DNA from: Bartonella fuyuanensis
GTDB lineage: Bacteria > Pseudomonadota > Alphaproteobacteria > Rhizobiales > Rhizobiaceae
Length of the DNA stretch: 64,000 bases
Direction of reading: 5' to 3'
Assembly (NCBI RefSeq): GCF_014197255.1
Contig: NZ_JACIFE010000001.1
Coordinates: 310,001 to 374,000 of the forward strand
Position numbers and translations under genes: made by a program. Below are positions 1-10,431 of the stretch, piece after piece. Under the pieces are notes generated by a model. That model was not told the origin of the DNA, searched no databases, and saw nothing but the letters and a program-made list of their open reading frames with translations. Every line of letters starts with the position of its first letter. Position 1 is the first letter of the stretch.

Positions 1-3000
1 TATTATGCACACCATCATGGCATGTCTATTCTTGCTCTTAATAATGTTATTTTTCAAGGGCGAATGCGTGATCGTTTTCATCGTAATCCCGTTATTGAAG
101 CGACTCAATTTCTCTTACAGGAGCGAGCACCACATTTCATTCCTCTACTTCATACCAAAGCCGTTAGTCGTATGCGCAATACATCTCAAGCATTTGATGC
201 TGCCCCTTTGCGTATTATTACAAACCCATTACTCAAACCACGAGCAACTTTGCTTTTATCAAAAGGCTTTTATTCTATCATGTTAACAGCTAATGGTTCT
301 GGTTATAGCCGTTGGCATGATTATGCGATTACGCGATTTATTCCTGATGCAACAGAAGATCAACAAGGTACTTTATTCTTTCTACGCGATACGCATAGTG
401 GACGATGGTGGTCTGTTACGGGTGAACCAACACGTATTATTGAAGAAAAAGCTGTCAGCATTTTTACAGATGAAAAGGCTGAATATACAAAAATAGTTAA
501 TGGTATAAAATCAACACTTGAATGTCTTATTGCGTCTGAAGGAGATGGCGAAGGTAGACGTATTCAACTACTGAATATGACAAATAAAGATTGTCTTATT
601 GAAGTTACTTCTTATGGTGAATTAGCGCTTGCAACAATGGACATAGATTGTGCTCATCCTATTTTTTCCCGGATGTTTATAGAGACAGAAATTGCTGAGG
701 AAGGCAAAACAATTTTTGCCAAAAGGCGCAAATTCTCACCTAGCGATCCTGAAATCTATATTACCCATTTTGTTTCTAGTACAACAGATATCCTCCAAAA
801 GACAGAAGCTGAAACGGATCGCTCGTTGTTTATTGGACGGGGGAGATCCATTCATCGTCCCGCTGCATTTGACAAAAATACTCATTTCAGTAACAGTCAA
901 GGTTGTGTTCTTGATCCTATTATGTCATTGCGATGCCGGATAAAAATACCAGCCAATGGAAAATCAGAACTTATTTTTTGGACTTTTGCTGCCCATACAA
1001 AAGAAGCGCTACATAATCATATTAAACATTATCGACAACATGATATGTTTCAAAAAGAACTTTCAAGGGCATGGATGCACTCCCAAGTCGCCCTCTATCA
1101 GCGTGGAACCCAGCTTAAAGAAGCTGTTGTCTATCAAAAATATGCAACACCGCTTATCTATCCCGAACGAAAATGGCGTCTTCCTTCTGAACTATTAGCA
1201 AAAACGCTTGGAAAACAGTCTGATCTTTGGCCCATGTCTATCTCAGGTGACAATCCTATCTGTCTTCTTAGATTAAATAGTGAAGGAAATATAACTGTCT
1301 TGCGTGAGCTCCTCAAAGCACATGAATATTGGCGTATGCGAGGACTCATTGTTGATTTGGTCATTCTCAATGAACAAGCATTTTCTTATATACAAAATAC
1401 ACAACGCGTTCTTGAATGGGTTTGTGAATCTTATCGTCATCATACGCAAGAGGCAGATAAACGCCAACATATTTTCACACTTCGGCGTGATCAAATGAGC
1501 GAACAGAGTTTTAAAACGCTTCTTGCATCAGCGCGCATCATCCTTGATGCCCAAAATGGCTCTTTATCTGAACAACTTAAACGACTTGATGAAAATGATT
1601 TTGATCTCACAATTGATAAATCAAACTCGCTAAAATATAACCAAGGAAGGCACATTGCAACACGAATTAAACAGAATCTTTTTACTGCCGTTGATTTTTC
1701 TAGCCAACAAAAACTATCTTCTTTTCCTACATATAGAGAAGATTTAAGGCATTGGAATGGTTATGGTGGTTTTAATCAGCATAATCATTATGTAATACGT
1801 CTTCGTGGACACACCGCCACACCACATCCGTGGATTAATGTCATTGCTAATTCTCGGTTTGGGTTTCATGTTTCTGCTGAAGGTGCCATTTTTACGTGGG
1901 TTAACAATAGTCGTGATTATCAATTAACTCCTTGGACGAATGATCCGACGTCTAACCGACCAGGGGAAGCACTTTATCTGGTTGATCATCAGTCTTTAAA
2001 ATGTTTTTCACCAGTTTCTGCTGTTGAATGTGATGAAAATATTGTTTATGAGGCTTGTCATGGTTTTGGATTCTCAACTTTTAAATCAACCCATTCAGAA
2101 ATTGCATTAGAACTTACTCACACGCTTGATCTTGAAAAACCTATTCGCTTTTCCCGTCTTATCCTTACAAATAAAGGAAAAAAATCACGTAGTTTACGTC
2201 TTTATAATTATGTTGAATGGGTTTTGGGAAATGTTCGTACAAAATATGCTCCCTTTATTATTTCCTCTTATGAGGCTAGATGGGGTGCACATTTTATTCA
2301 AAATCCCTATCATATAGAAAAATCTCAACAAGTCACATTTTTATCAGCTTCCGAAATGCCATCCAGCACTACAACCAATCGCACAGAATTTATCGGTGTA
2401 ACCGGAACTGTAACACATCCAAATGCGATCCGTAAAGCTGGTGCTCTTTCGAATACAGTTGAAGCAGGATGTGATCCTTGTTCGGCATTTGCTTATGATA
2501 TTGAGCTTCTTCCAGGACAAACAAAAGAAATCATTTTCTATCTTGGCAGCGCTGAAAATAGAAAAGAAGCTGAAAAATTACTCAATCAAGTCCGTGAAAA
2601 TGATTTTGAAACTTTACTCACACAACAAAAACAATATTGGAGTGATTTTGTTTCACCGCTTCAAGTAAAAACACCAGATCCCTCTTTCGATATTATGGTT
2701 AACCATTGGCTTCCCTATCAAATCTATGCATGCCGCATCATGGCGCGCGCTGCCTTTTATCAAGCAAGTGGAGCATTTGGTTTCCGTGACCAGTTACAAG
2801 ATAGTTTATCTTTGTTATTGCTGAAACCACAATTAGCCCATGAACAATTGTTAAATGCTGCAGCGCACCAATTTCTTGAAGGAGATGTGCAACATTGGTG
2901 GTTGCCTGACACAAATGCTGGTGTTCGCACATACATTTCTGATGATATCGTTTGGCTTGCATATGCAACAGCTCTTTATGTTAATACTATGGGCGATGAC

Positions 3001-4143
3001 ACTTTTCTTGATACGCTCATTCCTTTTATTGAAGACGATGTTCTCAAAAGTGGACAACAGGATGTTTATTTTCAACCTACTCAATCTTCAAAGGTTGCAA
3101 CAGTTTATGAACATTGTGCTTTAGCTCTAGATCTTGCTATTAAACGCTGTGGTCCCCACGGTCTTCCTCTTATTTTGGGTGGTGATTGGAATGATGGCAT
3201 GAATTTGGTAGGTAGCCAAGGAAAAGGCGAAAGTATTTGGTTAGGATGGTTTCTTGGGTATACACTACAAGCATTTATTCCTTTGGCCCAAAAACGTGGT
3301 GACAACAGCCATATGCAAATATGGAGTATGTACCTTGAACGCTTGAAAAAATCCTTAGAGGAAAATGGTTGGGATGGCGCTTGGTATCGACGTGGTTATT
3401 TTGATGATGGAACACCTCTTGGCTCTAAAAGCAATGATGAATGCCAAATTGATACTATTGCTCAATCATGGGCTGTCATTTCTCAAATGGCACCACTTGA
3501 GCGCCAAAAACAGGCTATGGCCTCAATGCTTGAGCATCTCTATGATGAAAAAAGAAAACTTTTACGTCTTTTCTGGCCTCCTTTTGATAAAACAACTCTT
3601 GAACCCGGTTATATAAAAGGTTATCCCCCTGGTATTCGAGAAAATGGTGGACAATACACCCATGGTGCTATTTGGAGCATTTTAGCGCTTGCACAAATAG
3701 ATGAAAGCGATAAAGCCTATCATTTATTTTCCATGATTAACCCTATTAATCATGGACAAAATCCTGAAACCTATCGTGTTGAACCTTATGTGATGGCTGC
3801 GGATGTCTACACTGTTGAACCACGATGTGGTCAAGGCGGTTGGACATGGTATACAGGCTCAGCCGGATGGTTTTATCATGCTGCAACAAAAGCAATTCTT
3901 GGTATTCATCGTCAAGGTGATTTTTTATTTTTACATCCACATTTACCTTCTTTCTGGCCCGGATATGAAGCAAGAATGAAATTTTATGAGGCTATTTATA
4001 TTCTTAAAGTGAAATGGGGATCTGAAAATACACTCAGCGTTAATGGAAAAGAATATGCTCATGTTCAAACAGGAATAAAGTTAGAAAAAACCGGAAAACA
4101 TGAAATCATCCGCACACTTAAATCCTCAAAACAGAAAAGCTAA
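1..4143 (+). CDS. Cyclic beta-1,2-glucan synthase, C-terminal part (5' end outside window)
   Basis: The reading frame is open from base 1 with no start, so only about the last 1,380 residues are present; family members (NdvB/ChvB/Cgs) run to about 2,800. The family makes periplasmic cyclic beta-1,2-glucans from UDP-glucose at the inner membrane, and the C-terminal part resembles GH94 phosphorylases and sets ring size. Visible family motifs are GFRDQLQDSLS (near nt 2780), a HWWLPDTNAGVRTYISDD-like stretch (near 2890-2950) and GGDWNDGMN (nt 3178-3204), which holds the conserved Asp of the GH94 fold. No frameshift is seen. In relatives these glucans support osmotic adaptation and host interaction. 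The next gene follows on the same strand after about 117 bases. Confidence 0.93.
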   Translation, partial: YYAHHHGMSILALNNVIFQGRMRDRFHRNPVIEATQFLLQERAPHFIPLLHTKAVSRMRNTSQAFDAAPLRIITNPLLKPRATLLLSKGFYSIMLTANGSGYSRWHDYAITRFIPDATEDQQGTLFFLRDTHSGRWWSVTGEPTRIIEEKAVSIFTDEKAEYTKIVNGIKSTLECLIASEGDGEGRRIQLLNMTNKDCLIEVTSYGELALATMDIDCAHPIFSRMFIETEIAEEGKTIFAKRRKFSPSDPEIYITHFVSSTTDILQKTEAETDRSLFIGRGRSIHRPAAFDKNTHFSNSQGCVLDPIMSLRCRIKIPANGKSELIFWTFAAHTKEALHNHIKHYRQHDMFQKELSRAWMHSQVALYQRGTQLKEAVVYQKYATPLIYPERKWRLPSELLAKTLGKQSDLWPMSISGDNPICLLRLNSEGNITVLRELLKAHEYWRMRGLIVDLVILNEQAFSYIQNTQRVLEWVCESYRHHTQEADKRQHIFTLRRDQMSEQSFKTLLASARIILDAQNGSLSEQLKRLDENDFDLTIDKSNSLKYNQGRHIATRIKQNLFTAVDFSSQQKLSSFPTYREDLRHWNGYGGFNQHNHYVIRLRGHTATPHPWINVIANSRFGFHVSAEGAIFTWVNNSRDYQLTPWTNDPTSNRPGEALYLVDHQSLKCFSPVSAVECDENIVYEACHGFGFSTFKSTHSEIALELTHTLDLEKPIRFSRLILTNKGKKSRSLRLYNYVEWVLGNVRTKYAPFIISSYEARWGAHFIQNPYHIEKSQQVTFLSASEMPSSTTTNRTEFIGVTGTVTHPNAIRKAGALSNTVEAGCDPCSAFAYDIELLPGQTKEIIFYLGSAENRKEAEKLLNQVRENDFETLLTQQKQYWSDFVSPLQVKTPDPSFDIMVNHWLPYQIYACRIMARAAFYQASGAFGFRDQLQDSLSLLLLKPQLAHEQLLNAAAHQFLEGDVQHWWLPDTNAGVRTYISDDIVWLAYATALYVNTMGDDTFLDTLIPFIEDDVLKSGQQDVYFQPTQSSKVATVYEHCALALDLAIKRCGPHGLPLILGGDWNDGMNLVGSQGKGESIWLGWFLGYTLQAFIPLAQKRGDNSHMQIWSMYLERLKKSLEENGWDGAWYRRGYFDDGTPLGSKSNDECQIDTIAQSWAVISQMAPLERQKQAMASMLEHLYDEKRKLLRLFWPPFDKTTLEPGYIKGYPPGIRENGGQYTHGAIWSILALAQIDESDKAYHLFSMINPINHGQNPETYRVEPYVMAADVYTVEPRCGQGGWTWYTGSAGWFYHAATKAILGIHRQGDFLFLHPHLPSFWPGYEARMKFYEAIYILKVKWGSENTLSVNGKEYAHVQTGIKLEKTGKHEIIRTLKSSKQKS

Positions 4144-4260
4144 AAGGCTTTTTTATTCTTGCCCAAAATCTTAGAGTTGTTATAGTTTTTTTTCATTCCT
4201 ATATGGATCTTGTTGGAGCACAATAACTTTAAATTCTATGAAACCGAAAGAAAGAGGATT

Positions 4261-5565
4261 ATGAATCATCCAGACATTGCGAGACGTGTTTACAATCATA
4301 CCTGGAAACTTGATCCCATTATTCGTTCACTTCTTGATACAGATTTTTATAAACTTCTTATGGTGCAGATGATTTGGGGGCTTTATCCCAATGTCAATGT
4401 TACTTTTTCCCTCATAAATCGCTCTAAAACAATACGTCTTGCCGACGATATTAATGAAGATGAATTGCGAGCTCAACTTGACCATGCTCTTAGTTTGCGC
4501 TTTACGAAAAAGGAAATGATCTGGCTTGCTGGTAATACATTTTATGGACGCAAACAAATTTTTGAACCAGATTTTCTTCAGTGGCTTGAGAATTTTCAAC
4601 TACCAGAATATGAATTAACCCGAAAAGATGGCCAATATATTCTATATTTTCATGGTTCGTGGGCTCATAGTTCTATGTGGGAAATTCCGGCTCTTGCTAT
4701 TGTCAGTGAATTACGATCACGTGCTGCTATGAAAAAACTGGATCGCTTTGCTCTTGATGTACTTTATGCACGTGCTAAGGCAAAAATGTGGAGTAAAGTT
4801 GAACGCCTTAAAAAATTGCCTGATATTAAAATATCCGACTTTGGTACAAGGCGTCGCCATTCTTTTTTATGGCAACGCTGGTGTGTTGAGGCATTAAAAG
4901 AAGGCATTGGGAATTCTTTTACGGGAACTTCTAATGTTCTTCTCGCTATGGATACAGATTTAGAAGCTCTTGGAACCAATGCGCATGAATTGCCTATGGT
5001 TATTGCTGCTCTCAGCAACAATGATGATGAATTACGCAGAGCTCCATATCAAGTTTTGCAAGATTGGAACCGTTATTATGGTGGAAATCTTCTGATTGTT
5101 TTACCTGATACCTTCGGTACAGAGGCATTTTTATGTGATGCTCCAGATTGGGTAGCGGATTGGACGGGTTTTAGACCGGATAGTGCACCCCCTATTGTAG
5201 GTGGAGAACGTATTATTCAATGGTGGAAAGAAAAAGGGAAAGATCCGCGCGAAAAACTCTTAATTTTTTCTGATGCACTTGATGTTGATACGATTGAAAA
5301 AACTTATCATCATTTCCATGGGAAAGTGCGCATGAGTTTTGGATGGGGCACTGATCTTACCAATGACTTTACAGGCTGTGCCCCTCAAGAAATCGCCACC
5401 CTTGATTCTCTCTCCCTTGTTTGTAAGGTGACCTCTGCCAATGGGCGGCCAGCCGTAAAACTTTCAGATAATCCTGAGAAAACGATCGGCGATTCAAAAG
5501 AAGTACAACGTTATCTCAATTTTTTTGGTAATAAAAAGCGTGTTGCTAGACCTATCAAGATGTAG
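4261..5565 (+). CDS. pncB: Nicotinate phosphoribosyltransferase
   Basis: Converts nicotinate and PRPP, with ATP hydrolysis, to nicotinate mononucleotide in the cytoplasmic NAD salvage (Preiss-Handler) pathway. The 434-residue product has the usual family length. The N-terminal [11 protein letters not shown] signature is present, as is GTNAHELPM with the His that is phosphorylated in this family, followed by [13 protein letters not shown] and [10 protein letters not shown] phosphate-binding segments. The frame stays open back to 4210, but the ATG at 4261 has an AGAGG ribosome site about 5 bases upstream and gives the standard N-terminus, so I prefer it. No NAD de novo genes are visible here, so salvage may matter to this organism; that is inference. 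Confidence 0.95.
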   Translation: MNHPDIARRVYNHTWKLDPIIRSLLDTDFYKLLMVQMIWGLYPNVNVTFSLINRSKTIRLADDINEDELRAQLDHALSLRFTKKEMIWLAGNTFYGRKQIFEPDFLQWLENFQLPEYELTRKDGQYILYFHGSWAHSSMWEIPALAIVSELRSRAAMKKLDRFALDVLYARAKAKMWSKVERLKKLPDIKISDFGTRRRHSFLWQRWCVEALKEGIGNSFTGTSNVLLAMDTDLEALGTNAHELPMVIAALSNNDDELRRAPYQVLQDWNRYYGGNLLIVLPDTFGTEAFLCDAPDWVADWTGFRPDSAPPIVGGERIIQWWKEKGKDPREKLLIFSDALDVDTIEKTYHHFHGKVRMSFGWGTDLTNDFTGCAPQEIATLDSLSLVCKVTSANGRPAVKLSDNPEKTIGDSKEVQRYLNFFGNKKRVARPIKM

Positions 5566-6062
5566 TTGTCAGCTTTTTAAACGGATATATTGGCTCATCA
5601 TATTATTTATAAGATTAATTCTTTTCCCACCCTAAGGACCAAGATTCTTAACAACCCTTTCGGGTCTGTAAATAGTTCAACTTCCCATTAAGCGGATTCC
5701 ATTTGGCTTTCCACACATGCGGTTTACTGACATAAGACTCAATAAGCAAAACTTAAAAATATATATGATGCATTTAAAAACTTAATGTACCAAGGAAGTT
5801 TAAGCTAAGGAAGCTTAAATATTTTATTATCATTGTTTACAAATCAACTTTTTGAATTTTAAAGGTTTTGTGCATAATTTTCTTTGTTCATAAAAATTAT
5901 TTCATAAATATATCATTAATCAATTGCTTTTAAAAAGTTTATTATTTCATATGCATTTTGAATGTGGGAAAATTATATCTAAAACTTGAGGGAAAAGTTT
6001 CTTTCATCATTCTAACAAATAAGCAAAGTTAAAAAGAGCATCTCATAAAATCTTTTATGTCA
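5566..6062. other. Gap without recognisable gene
   Basis: About 500 AT-rich bases lie between convergent pncB and the DUF454 gene. No frame longer than about 60 codons stands out, and there is no tRNA and no clear terminator with a T-tract. A short direct repeat (AAGGAAG followed by TTTAA or CTTAA) occurs near 5789-5818. I see nothing else to call. Confidence 0.6.
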
Positions 6063-6449
6063 TTATGAAGATGGACGTGTCACAATATAACTAGCAATTA
6101 ACAATAATATAACAGCAACGAATAAAGAAATCCATAAAGGCGGGTGTAACATTATGAAAAAGGATAATCCTCCTCCTATCATACTCATTACTGCAAAAAT
6201 TTTAATAAATGGAGAGATAGCTCTTCTTTCTTCCCATTGTTTAAGAGGGGGACCAAAAATACGATGATTATTCAACCACTGATGAAAACGTGGAGAAGAA
6301 CGCGTAAAACACCATGAGGCAACCCACAAAAAAGGAACAGTCGGCATAATAGGTAATACCACACCGATAATACCTAATATAAGCATTGCCCAACCTGCTA
6401 TATAATAGCAGAGTCGCAAAGGATTTGATATCTTGAAATATTTCTTCAT
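6063..6449 (-). CDS. DUF454 (YbaN-like) inner membrane protein
   Basis: A 128-residue small membrane protein. The pattern GWAMLILGIIGVVLPIMPTVPFL near residues 18-40, then SWCFTRSSPRFHQWL and a HRIFGPPLKQWEERRAI segment, is the signature of the DUF454/YbaN family. Two further hydrophobic segments close the protein (about residues 78-123), giving perhaps three to four membrane spans. The family's biochemical role is unknown. It stands alone, convergent with pncB. The start gives the usual family N-terminus. Confidence 0.85.
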   Translation of the reverse strand: MKKYFKISNPLRLCYYIAGWAMLILGIIGVVLPIMPTVPFLWVASWCFTRSSPRFHQWLNNHRIFGPPLKQWEERRAISPFIKIFAVMSMIGGGLSFFIMLHPPLWISLFVAVILLLIASYIVTRPSS

Positions 6450-6654
6450 TCTCTCGTATTATTTTCCTCTACGCAAAATTTTTCGCAAAAAATTATATCT
6501 GTCTGAGTGGATAATTTCTCTTCATCATTTCCCTTTTCCACCATTTCTATGTGTAAGTGCTTTTACTGCCATAAGTTCCTTTAAGATACTAAATAGCTTT
6601 ATCATATGATAATTATTTTAAATGATTTCAAGAAATAAGAAGAGATTTTAGAAA

Positions 6655-6695
6655 AGTAAAAAATAAAAAGGCTGCAAAATAAATCAATGCAGCCT
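6655..6695 (-). terminator. Probable intrinsic terminator of the metal importer operon
   Basis: Read on the minus strand, an 8-bp perfect stem (AGGCTGCA / TGCAGCCT) with an 11-base AT-rich loop is followed at once by a T-rich run (TTTTTATTTTTT). It lies about 165 bases past the stop of the last importer gene, so it fits the end of that transcript. Confidence 0.65.
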
Positions 6696-6704
6696 CTTAA
6701 TTAA

Positions 6705-6745
6705 GAATGCAGTGTTGGGGGGGGGGGAGAATATGCACTGCATTC
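6705..6745. repeat. 10-bp inverted repeat enclosing a G homopolymer
   Basis: GAATGCAGTG and CACTGCATTC form perfect 10-bp arms around a loop of about 21 bases that includes a run of about 11 G. It sits between the proposed terminator and the end of the importer operon. Such a run is unusual in AT-rich DNA. The function is unknown; it may be a hairpin in the 3' untranslated RNA or a slippage-prone site. Confidence 0.7.
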
Positions 6746-6857
6746 ACTTGCTAGACATTAGGAGGAAAAACAACCTAGCGACTCAACCTGTAATTAAAAT
6801 TATCATGAGAAACAATATATAAAAATGCATGGCTGATATGCATGAATTTTATCACCG

Positions 6858-7769
6858 TCAATTTTCTTGAATTATGTTTCGACGAAAAAAAGTCATCATG
6901 AAAATGACAATAAAAATCAACGTCAAGATTAATACGCTTGTGGAAGCAGAATCAGAACCGATAAATAAGCTAAGATAAATCCCTAAAAAACCAGAAAAAG
7001 CTGCAACAAATATCGCAATCATTAACATAAAAGAAAACCGTTTCGTAACAAGATAGGCAATTGCTCCTGGTGCTATCAGTAAAGAAATAACAAGCACGAT
7101 TCCAACAGCTTTCAAAGCTGCAACAATTGTAAGAGAAATCATCGTGAGAAGGGTATAGTGGAGCAATGATATTCGCAATCCCATTGCACAACCTTGTACT
7201 GAATCAAAAATGTACAGCATAAAATCGCGCCATTTTGCTCCTAAAGTAAAAGTAACAATGGCAGAAATGATCGCTGTCTGCGTAATATCAAGCCAATTAA
7301 CGCCTAACAGATTACCGAATAGAATATGATTTAAATCTAGGCTACTATAGATAGATGTTGCCAAAACGAGTCCTAAACCAAACATCGATGAAAAAACAAT
7401 ACCCATCACTGTATCCTGTTTGATACGACTATTGCTTCCCAAAAAACCTGTTATAAGTGTACAAATTATACCCGCAATAAAAGCACCACAAGTAATTAAA
7501 GTGATAGTAATATTCTCTGGGCGCATATGCTGGAACCAAGCAAATGGCAAAGAAGCTAAAAAAGCTATCACCCACGGTGTTGTCATATAACCAACAACAA
7601 CACCTGGAAAAACTGCATGGGAAATGGCATCGCCTAATAATGCCCATCCTTTCAAAATAAGAAAACAAGAAAGCATTGCCATTGGAATAGAAAGGATCGT
7701 GACAATAAGCATACCTTTCAACATAAAAGAAAATTGAAAAGGGAACAGTAATTGATCAATCATGGTCAT
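6858..7769 (-). CDS. sitD: Manganese/iron ABC transporter, second permease subunit
   Basis: A hydrophobic ABC-3 family permease of about 303 residues with about eight membrane helices, belonging to the chelated-metal importers (Sit/Yfe/Mnt/Znu). The GWALLGDAISHAVFPGVVVGY segment near the N-terminus and the LLIAPGAIAYLVTKRF segment near the C-terminus are family signatures. It should pair with the adjacent permease to form the membrane channel. The frame is open to 7790, but the ATG at 7769 lies just past the stop of the upstream gene and gives the usual N-terminus (MTMIDQLLFPF), so I prefer it. The symbol follows the Sit naming; Bartonella literature also uses yfeD. Confidence 0.88.
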   Translation of the reverse strand: MTMIDQLLFPFQFSFMLKGMLIVTILSIPMAMLSCFLILKGWALLGDAISHAVFPGVVVGYMTTPWVIAFLASLPFAWFQHMRPENITITLITCGAFIAGIICTLITGFLGSNSRIKQDTVMGIVFSSMFGLGLVLATSIYSSLDLNHILFGNLLGVNWLDITQTAIISAIVTFTLGAKWRDFMLYIFDSVQGCAMGLRISLLHYTLLTMISLTIVAALKAVGIVLVISLLIAPGAIAYLVTKRFSFMLMIAIFVAAFSGFLGIYLSLFIGSDSASTSVLILTLIFIVIFMMTFFRRNIIQEN

Positions 7770-7770
7770 A

Positions 7771-8625
7771 CTACATCTTTTTTGCTGCATTTATACGCAA
7801 ACGCGCAGCAATATATCCGTGTTTAGGAGCAAAAATAAAAGCTAACATAAATAAGAATGCTTGAAAAAGTACGATAACCCCCCCTGTTTGTGCATTCAAA
7901 AAATAACTCACATAGACACCTAATATGCTTGTGAGTGTCCCAATAATAACTGCAGTAATCAAGATATTTATAAAACGATCACTTAAAAGATAAGCGGTTG
8001 CCCCAGGCGTCACAACCAAACAAATAACCAAAAATGCTCCAACTGTTTGCATGGCAGCAACAGTACAAGCAGCAAGCAGTGTGAAAAAGAGAATCTTTAA
8101 AAACTTTACGTTTAATCCAATGGCACGCGCGTGTGTTTCATCAAATAAAGAAACAAAAAGATCTTTCCATTTCAAAAGCAATATAAATAAAGAAACAAAA
8201 ACAATCAAAGCCAATTGTATAATATCTGATGAACTAACGGCTAAAATATTTCCTAAAACAATCGTATCAATATTAACAGCCATTGGTTTTAATGATTTGA
8301 GAAATAATCCAAAAGCAAAAAAGGAAGAAAAAATGAGACCAATAACAGTATCTTCTTTCAGTTTTGTTCGCTGATTCAAAAACAGCATTGCTGCTGCAGC
8401 AAGACCACCAGAAAAAAAAGCGCCAAGTGAAAAAGGTAATCCTAAAAGGTAAGCTCCTGCTACACCAGGAACAATCGAATGGGATAACGCGTCACCAATC
8501 AATGACCAACCTTTTAACATCAAAAAAGTTGAAAGAAAGGCACAAACACATCCAACTAACCCAGAAACCCACATTGCATTCACTATATATTGATAGCTTA
8601 GTGGTTCAAGCAACCAAGAAATCAT
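7771..8625 (-). CDS. sitC: Manganese/iron ABC transporter, first permease subunit
   Basis: A 284-residue ABC-3 permease homologous to the downstream permease. It begins with [19 protein letters not shown], a typical SitC/YfeC N-terminus. [24 protein letters not shown] and [15 protein letters not shown] match the conserved cytoplasmic and membrane segments of the family. Two different permeases plus one ATPase and one binding protein is the SitABCD arrangement; zinc importers usually have one permease. Its start overlaps the end of the ATPase gene by 4 bases, and its stop is one base from the next start, so translation is probably coupled. Confidence 0.9.
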   Translation of the reverse strand: MISWLLEPLSYQYIVNAMWVSGLVGCVCAFLSTFLMLKGWSLIGDALSHSIVPGVAGAYLLGLPFSLGAFFSGGLAAAAMLFLNQRTKLKEDTVIGLIFSSFFAFGLFLKSLKPMAVNIDTIVLGNILAVSSSDIIQLALIVFVSLFILLLKWKDLFVSLFDETHARAIGLNVKFLKILFFTLLAACTVAAMQTVGAFLVICLVVTPGATAYLLSDRFINILITAVIIGTLTSILGVYVSYFLNAQTGGVIVLFQAFLFMLAFIFAPKHGYIAARLRINAAKKM

Positions 8626-9452
8626 GCAACGTGCTCCACTCTTTCGACATTTTTACAAATTGCAGACTGTTTTCTTTTCATGAAAACATCATTTTTTTTC
8701 GTGCCTTGAAGGTCAAAAATATGGTGGTGCAACGAACCTCCAAAAGTTTTCTCCAAATTTTCCTTTGTAAAGATTTTTTCTGTTACCCCAGAAGCTAAAA
8801 CGGTTTCTTTTATTAAAACTGTATGATCACAAAATTCCGGGACAGAACCTAAATTGTGTGTAGAGACCAAGATTACTGCCCCTTCTTTACGAAGATCTTG
8901 CAACAGAGTAATGATTTTATCTTCTGTTGTAACATCAACTCCTGTAAACGGCTCATCTAATAAAATAGCTTTTGCTTTCTGTGCTAGAGCACGCGCTAGA
9001 AAAACGCGCTTTTTTTGCCCACCAGAAAGTTCGCCAATTTGGCGCTTGGCAAAAGGCAACATATCCACGCGTTCTAAGGCAACACGAACGGCTTCATGAT
9101 CCTGCGTTCGTGCATAACGAAAGAAATTCATATGGCCATAACGTCCCATCAAGACAACATCTTCAACTAGGACAGGAAAATTCCAATCAACATCTTCACT
9201 TTGAGGAACATAAGCAATAAGGTTTTTTTTCAAAGCTATATCAATGGGCAAACCAAATATGCGAATTTTTCCCTTTGAGGGGCGTACAAATCCCATAATT
9301 GCTTTAAATAATGTTGATTTACCGGATCCATTAACCCCAACCAATGCTGTAATAGAACCTTCTGGACTTTCAAAATTTACTTCACGTAAAGCTGTATGTC
9401 CATTACCATAAGTTACTGTTACCCCTTGGGCAAATATTCCATATTTCGTCAT
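8622..9452 (-). CDS. sitB: Manganese/iron ABC transporter, ATP-binding subunit
   Basis: A 276-residue ABC ATPase that powers import of divalent metal. Visible motifs in order: Walker [10 protein letters not shown] (about residue 39), Q-loop in [13 protein letters not shown] signature LSGGQKKR, Walker B AILLDEP and the switch His in STHN. The [11 protein letters not shown] stretch is typical of metal importers of this type. The last 35 or so residues are a basic tail without a domain I recognise. The gene overlaps its neighbours by 4 bases on both sides, the mark of a tight operon. Confidence 0.93.
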   Translation of the reverse strand: MTKYGIFAQGVTVTYGNGHTALREVNFESPEGSITALVGVNGSGKSTLFKAIMGFVRPSKGKIRIFGLPIDIALKKNLIAYVPQSEDVDWNFPVLVEDVVLMGRYGHMNFFRYARTQDHEAVRVALERVDMLPFAKRQIGELSGGQKKRVFLARALAQKAKAILLDEPFTGVDVTTEDKIITLLQDLRKEGAVILVSTHNLGSVPEFCDHTVLIKETVLASGVTEKIFTKENLEKTFGGSLHHHIFDLQGTKKNDVFMKRKQSAICKNVERVEHVA

Positions 9453-10357
9453 TGGTGTTTTACTCCCTCTAATAAGGATTTGCTAATGCGACCACTCGTG
9501 ACACGTAGTAAGTCAATATAAGTGGGTACCTCCCCATTTTTTTCACTTAGAGAATCAACATAAAGAACACCACCGTATTTAGCTCCTGTTTCTTTTGCCA
9601 CTTGTTTAGCAGGTGCTGGAGAAATTGTGCTCTCAGAAAAAACTGCATGAATATTGTATTTTCGAACCATATCAATAACATGTTTAACTTGCTGAGGTGT
9701 TCCTTGCTGATCTGCATTAATGGGCCATAAATAAAGTTCTTTTAGATAAAAATCACGTGCTAAATAGCTAAATGCACCCTCACTGGTTACAAGCCAACGT
9801 TTATCTTGAGGAACAGCTGACAATTCAGCTCTAATTGGATCAATGGTGGCGCGAATCTTCTGCTTATAAATTTCGGCATTTTTTTTATAAATAGCAGCAT
9901 GCTTAGGATCGTACTTTACAAAAGCATCACGAATGTTATCGACGTAAATCAGAGCAGAAGTCGGTGACATCCAAGCATGAGGATTTGGCTTACCACTAAA
10001 GGGCCCTTCACCAATTATAATTGGTACAACACCTTCTGAAACAACAACACTTGGAACATCCTTAATATTTTGAAAAAACTTTTCAAACCAAAGCTCTAAC
10101 TCTAATCCATTCCATAAGATAAGATTTGCATCTTGCGCACGCATAAGATCGCGAGGGGTAGGTTGATATTCGTGAATTTCAGCACCTGGTTTTGTGATTG
10201 ATTCAACATCAGCAGCATCACCAGCTACATTTCGCGCTATATCAGCAATAATGGTAAATGTCGTGACAGCTTTAAATTTACCAGCGCATACCGCTAAATT
10301 GGGTGTAAGAAAAATAAAACTTCCCAGAATCAGAGTAAAAAATTTTTTTATATTCAT
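9449..10357 (-). CDS. sitA: Manganese/iron ABC transporter, periplasmic binding protein
   Basis: A 302-residue cluster-9 solute-binding protein with a clear signal peptide ([19 protein letters not shown], cleavage probably after AVCA). The four expected metal ligands are visible: His in [11 protein letters not shown], His in PNPHAWMSP, Glu in VFSESTISP and Asp in VLYVDSLSE. Two His plus Glu and Asp is the ligand set usual for Mn/Fe rather than Zn proteins. It is the first gene of the four-gene operon. Which metal it carries cannot be fixed by reading alone. Confidence 0.92.
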   Translation of the reverse strand: MNIKKFFTLILGSFIFLTPNLAVCAGKFKAVTTFTIIADIARNVAGDAADVESITKPGAEIHEYQPTPRDLMRAQDANLILWNGLELELWFEKFFQNIKDVPSVVVSEGVVPIIIGEGPFSGKPNPHAWMSPTSALIYVDNIRDAFVKYDPKHAAIYKKNAEIYKQKIRATIDPIRAELSAVPQDKRWLVTSEGAFSYLARDFYLKELYLWPINADQQGTPQQVKHVIDMVRKYNIHAVFSESTISPAPAKQVAKETGAKYGGVLYVDSLSEKNGEVPTYIDLLRVTSGRISKSLLEGVKHQ

Positions 10358-10385
10358 TAAGTTTCTCTTGTTTTATTGCGAATGG

Positions 10386-10431
10386 TTTGCATTATCATTT
10401 AGCAATAACAGTTATCTTTTGCATTTGCAAT
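10386..10431 (-). promoter_or_regulatory. Candidate metal-responsive operator before sitA
   Basis: Between about 30 and 75 bases upstream of the sitA start are two related AT-rich motifs, TTTGCATTATCATTT and TTTTGCATTTGCAATG (plus-strand reading). The second has partial dyad symmetry (TTGCATTTGCAA). In rhizobia the Fur-type regulator Mur binds TGCAA-rich dyads before sitABCD, so this is a plausible site. The assignment rests on motif resemblance and position only. Confidence 0.35.

Larger units (their letters stand above)
6450..6857. other. Intergenic region holding a terminator and a G-tract hairpin
   Basis: About 400 bases between the DUF454 gene and the 3' end of the metal importer operon. 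It contains the operon's probable terminator (6655-6695) and an inverted repeat around a long G homopolymer (6705-6745), listed separately. No coding frame is convincing. Confidence 0.6.

Noticed and set aside
1158-1494. Antisense frames inside the glucan synthase gene
   Set aside because: They lie wholly within a well-supported gene, have no family resemblance and no ribosome sites.
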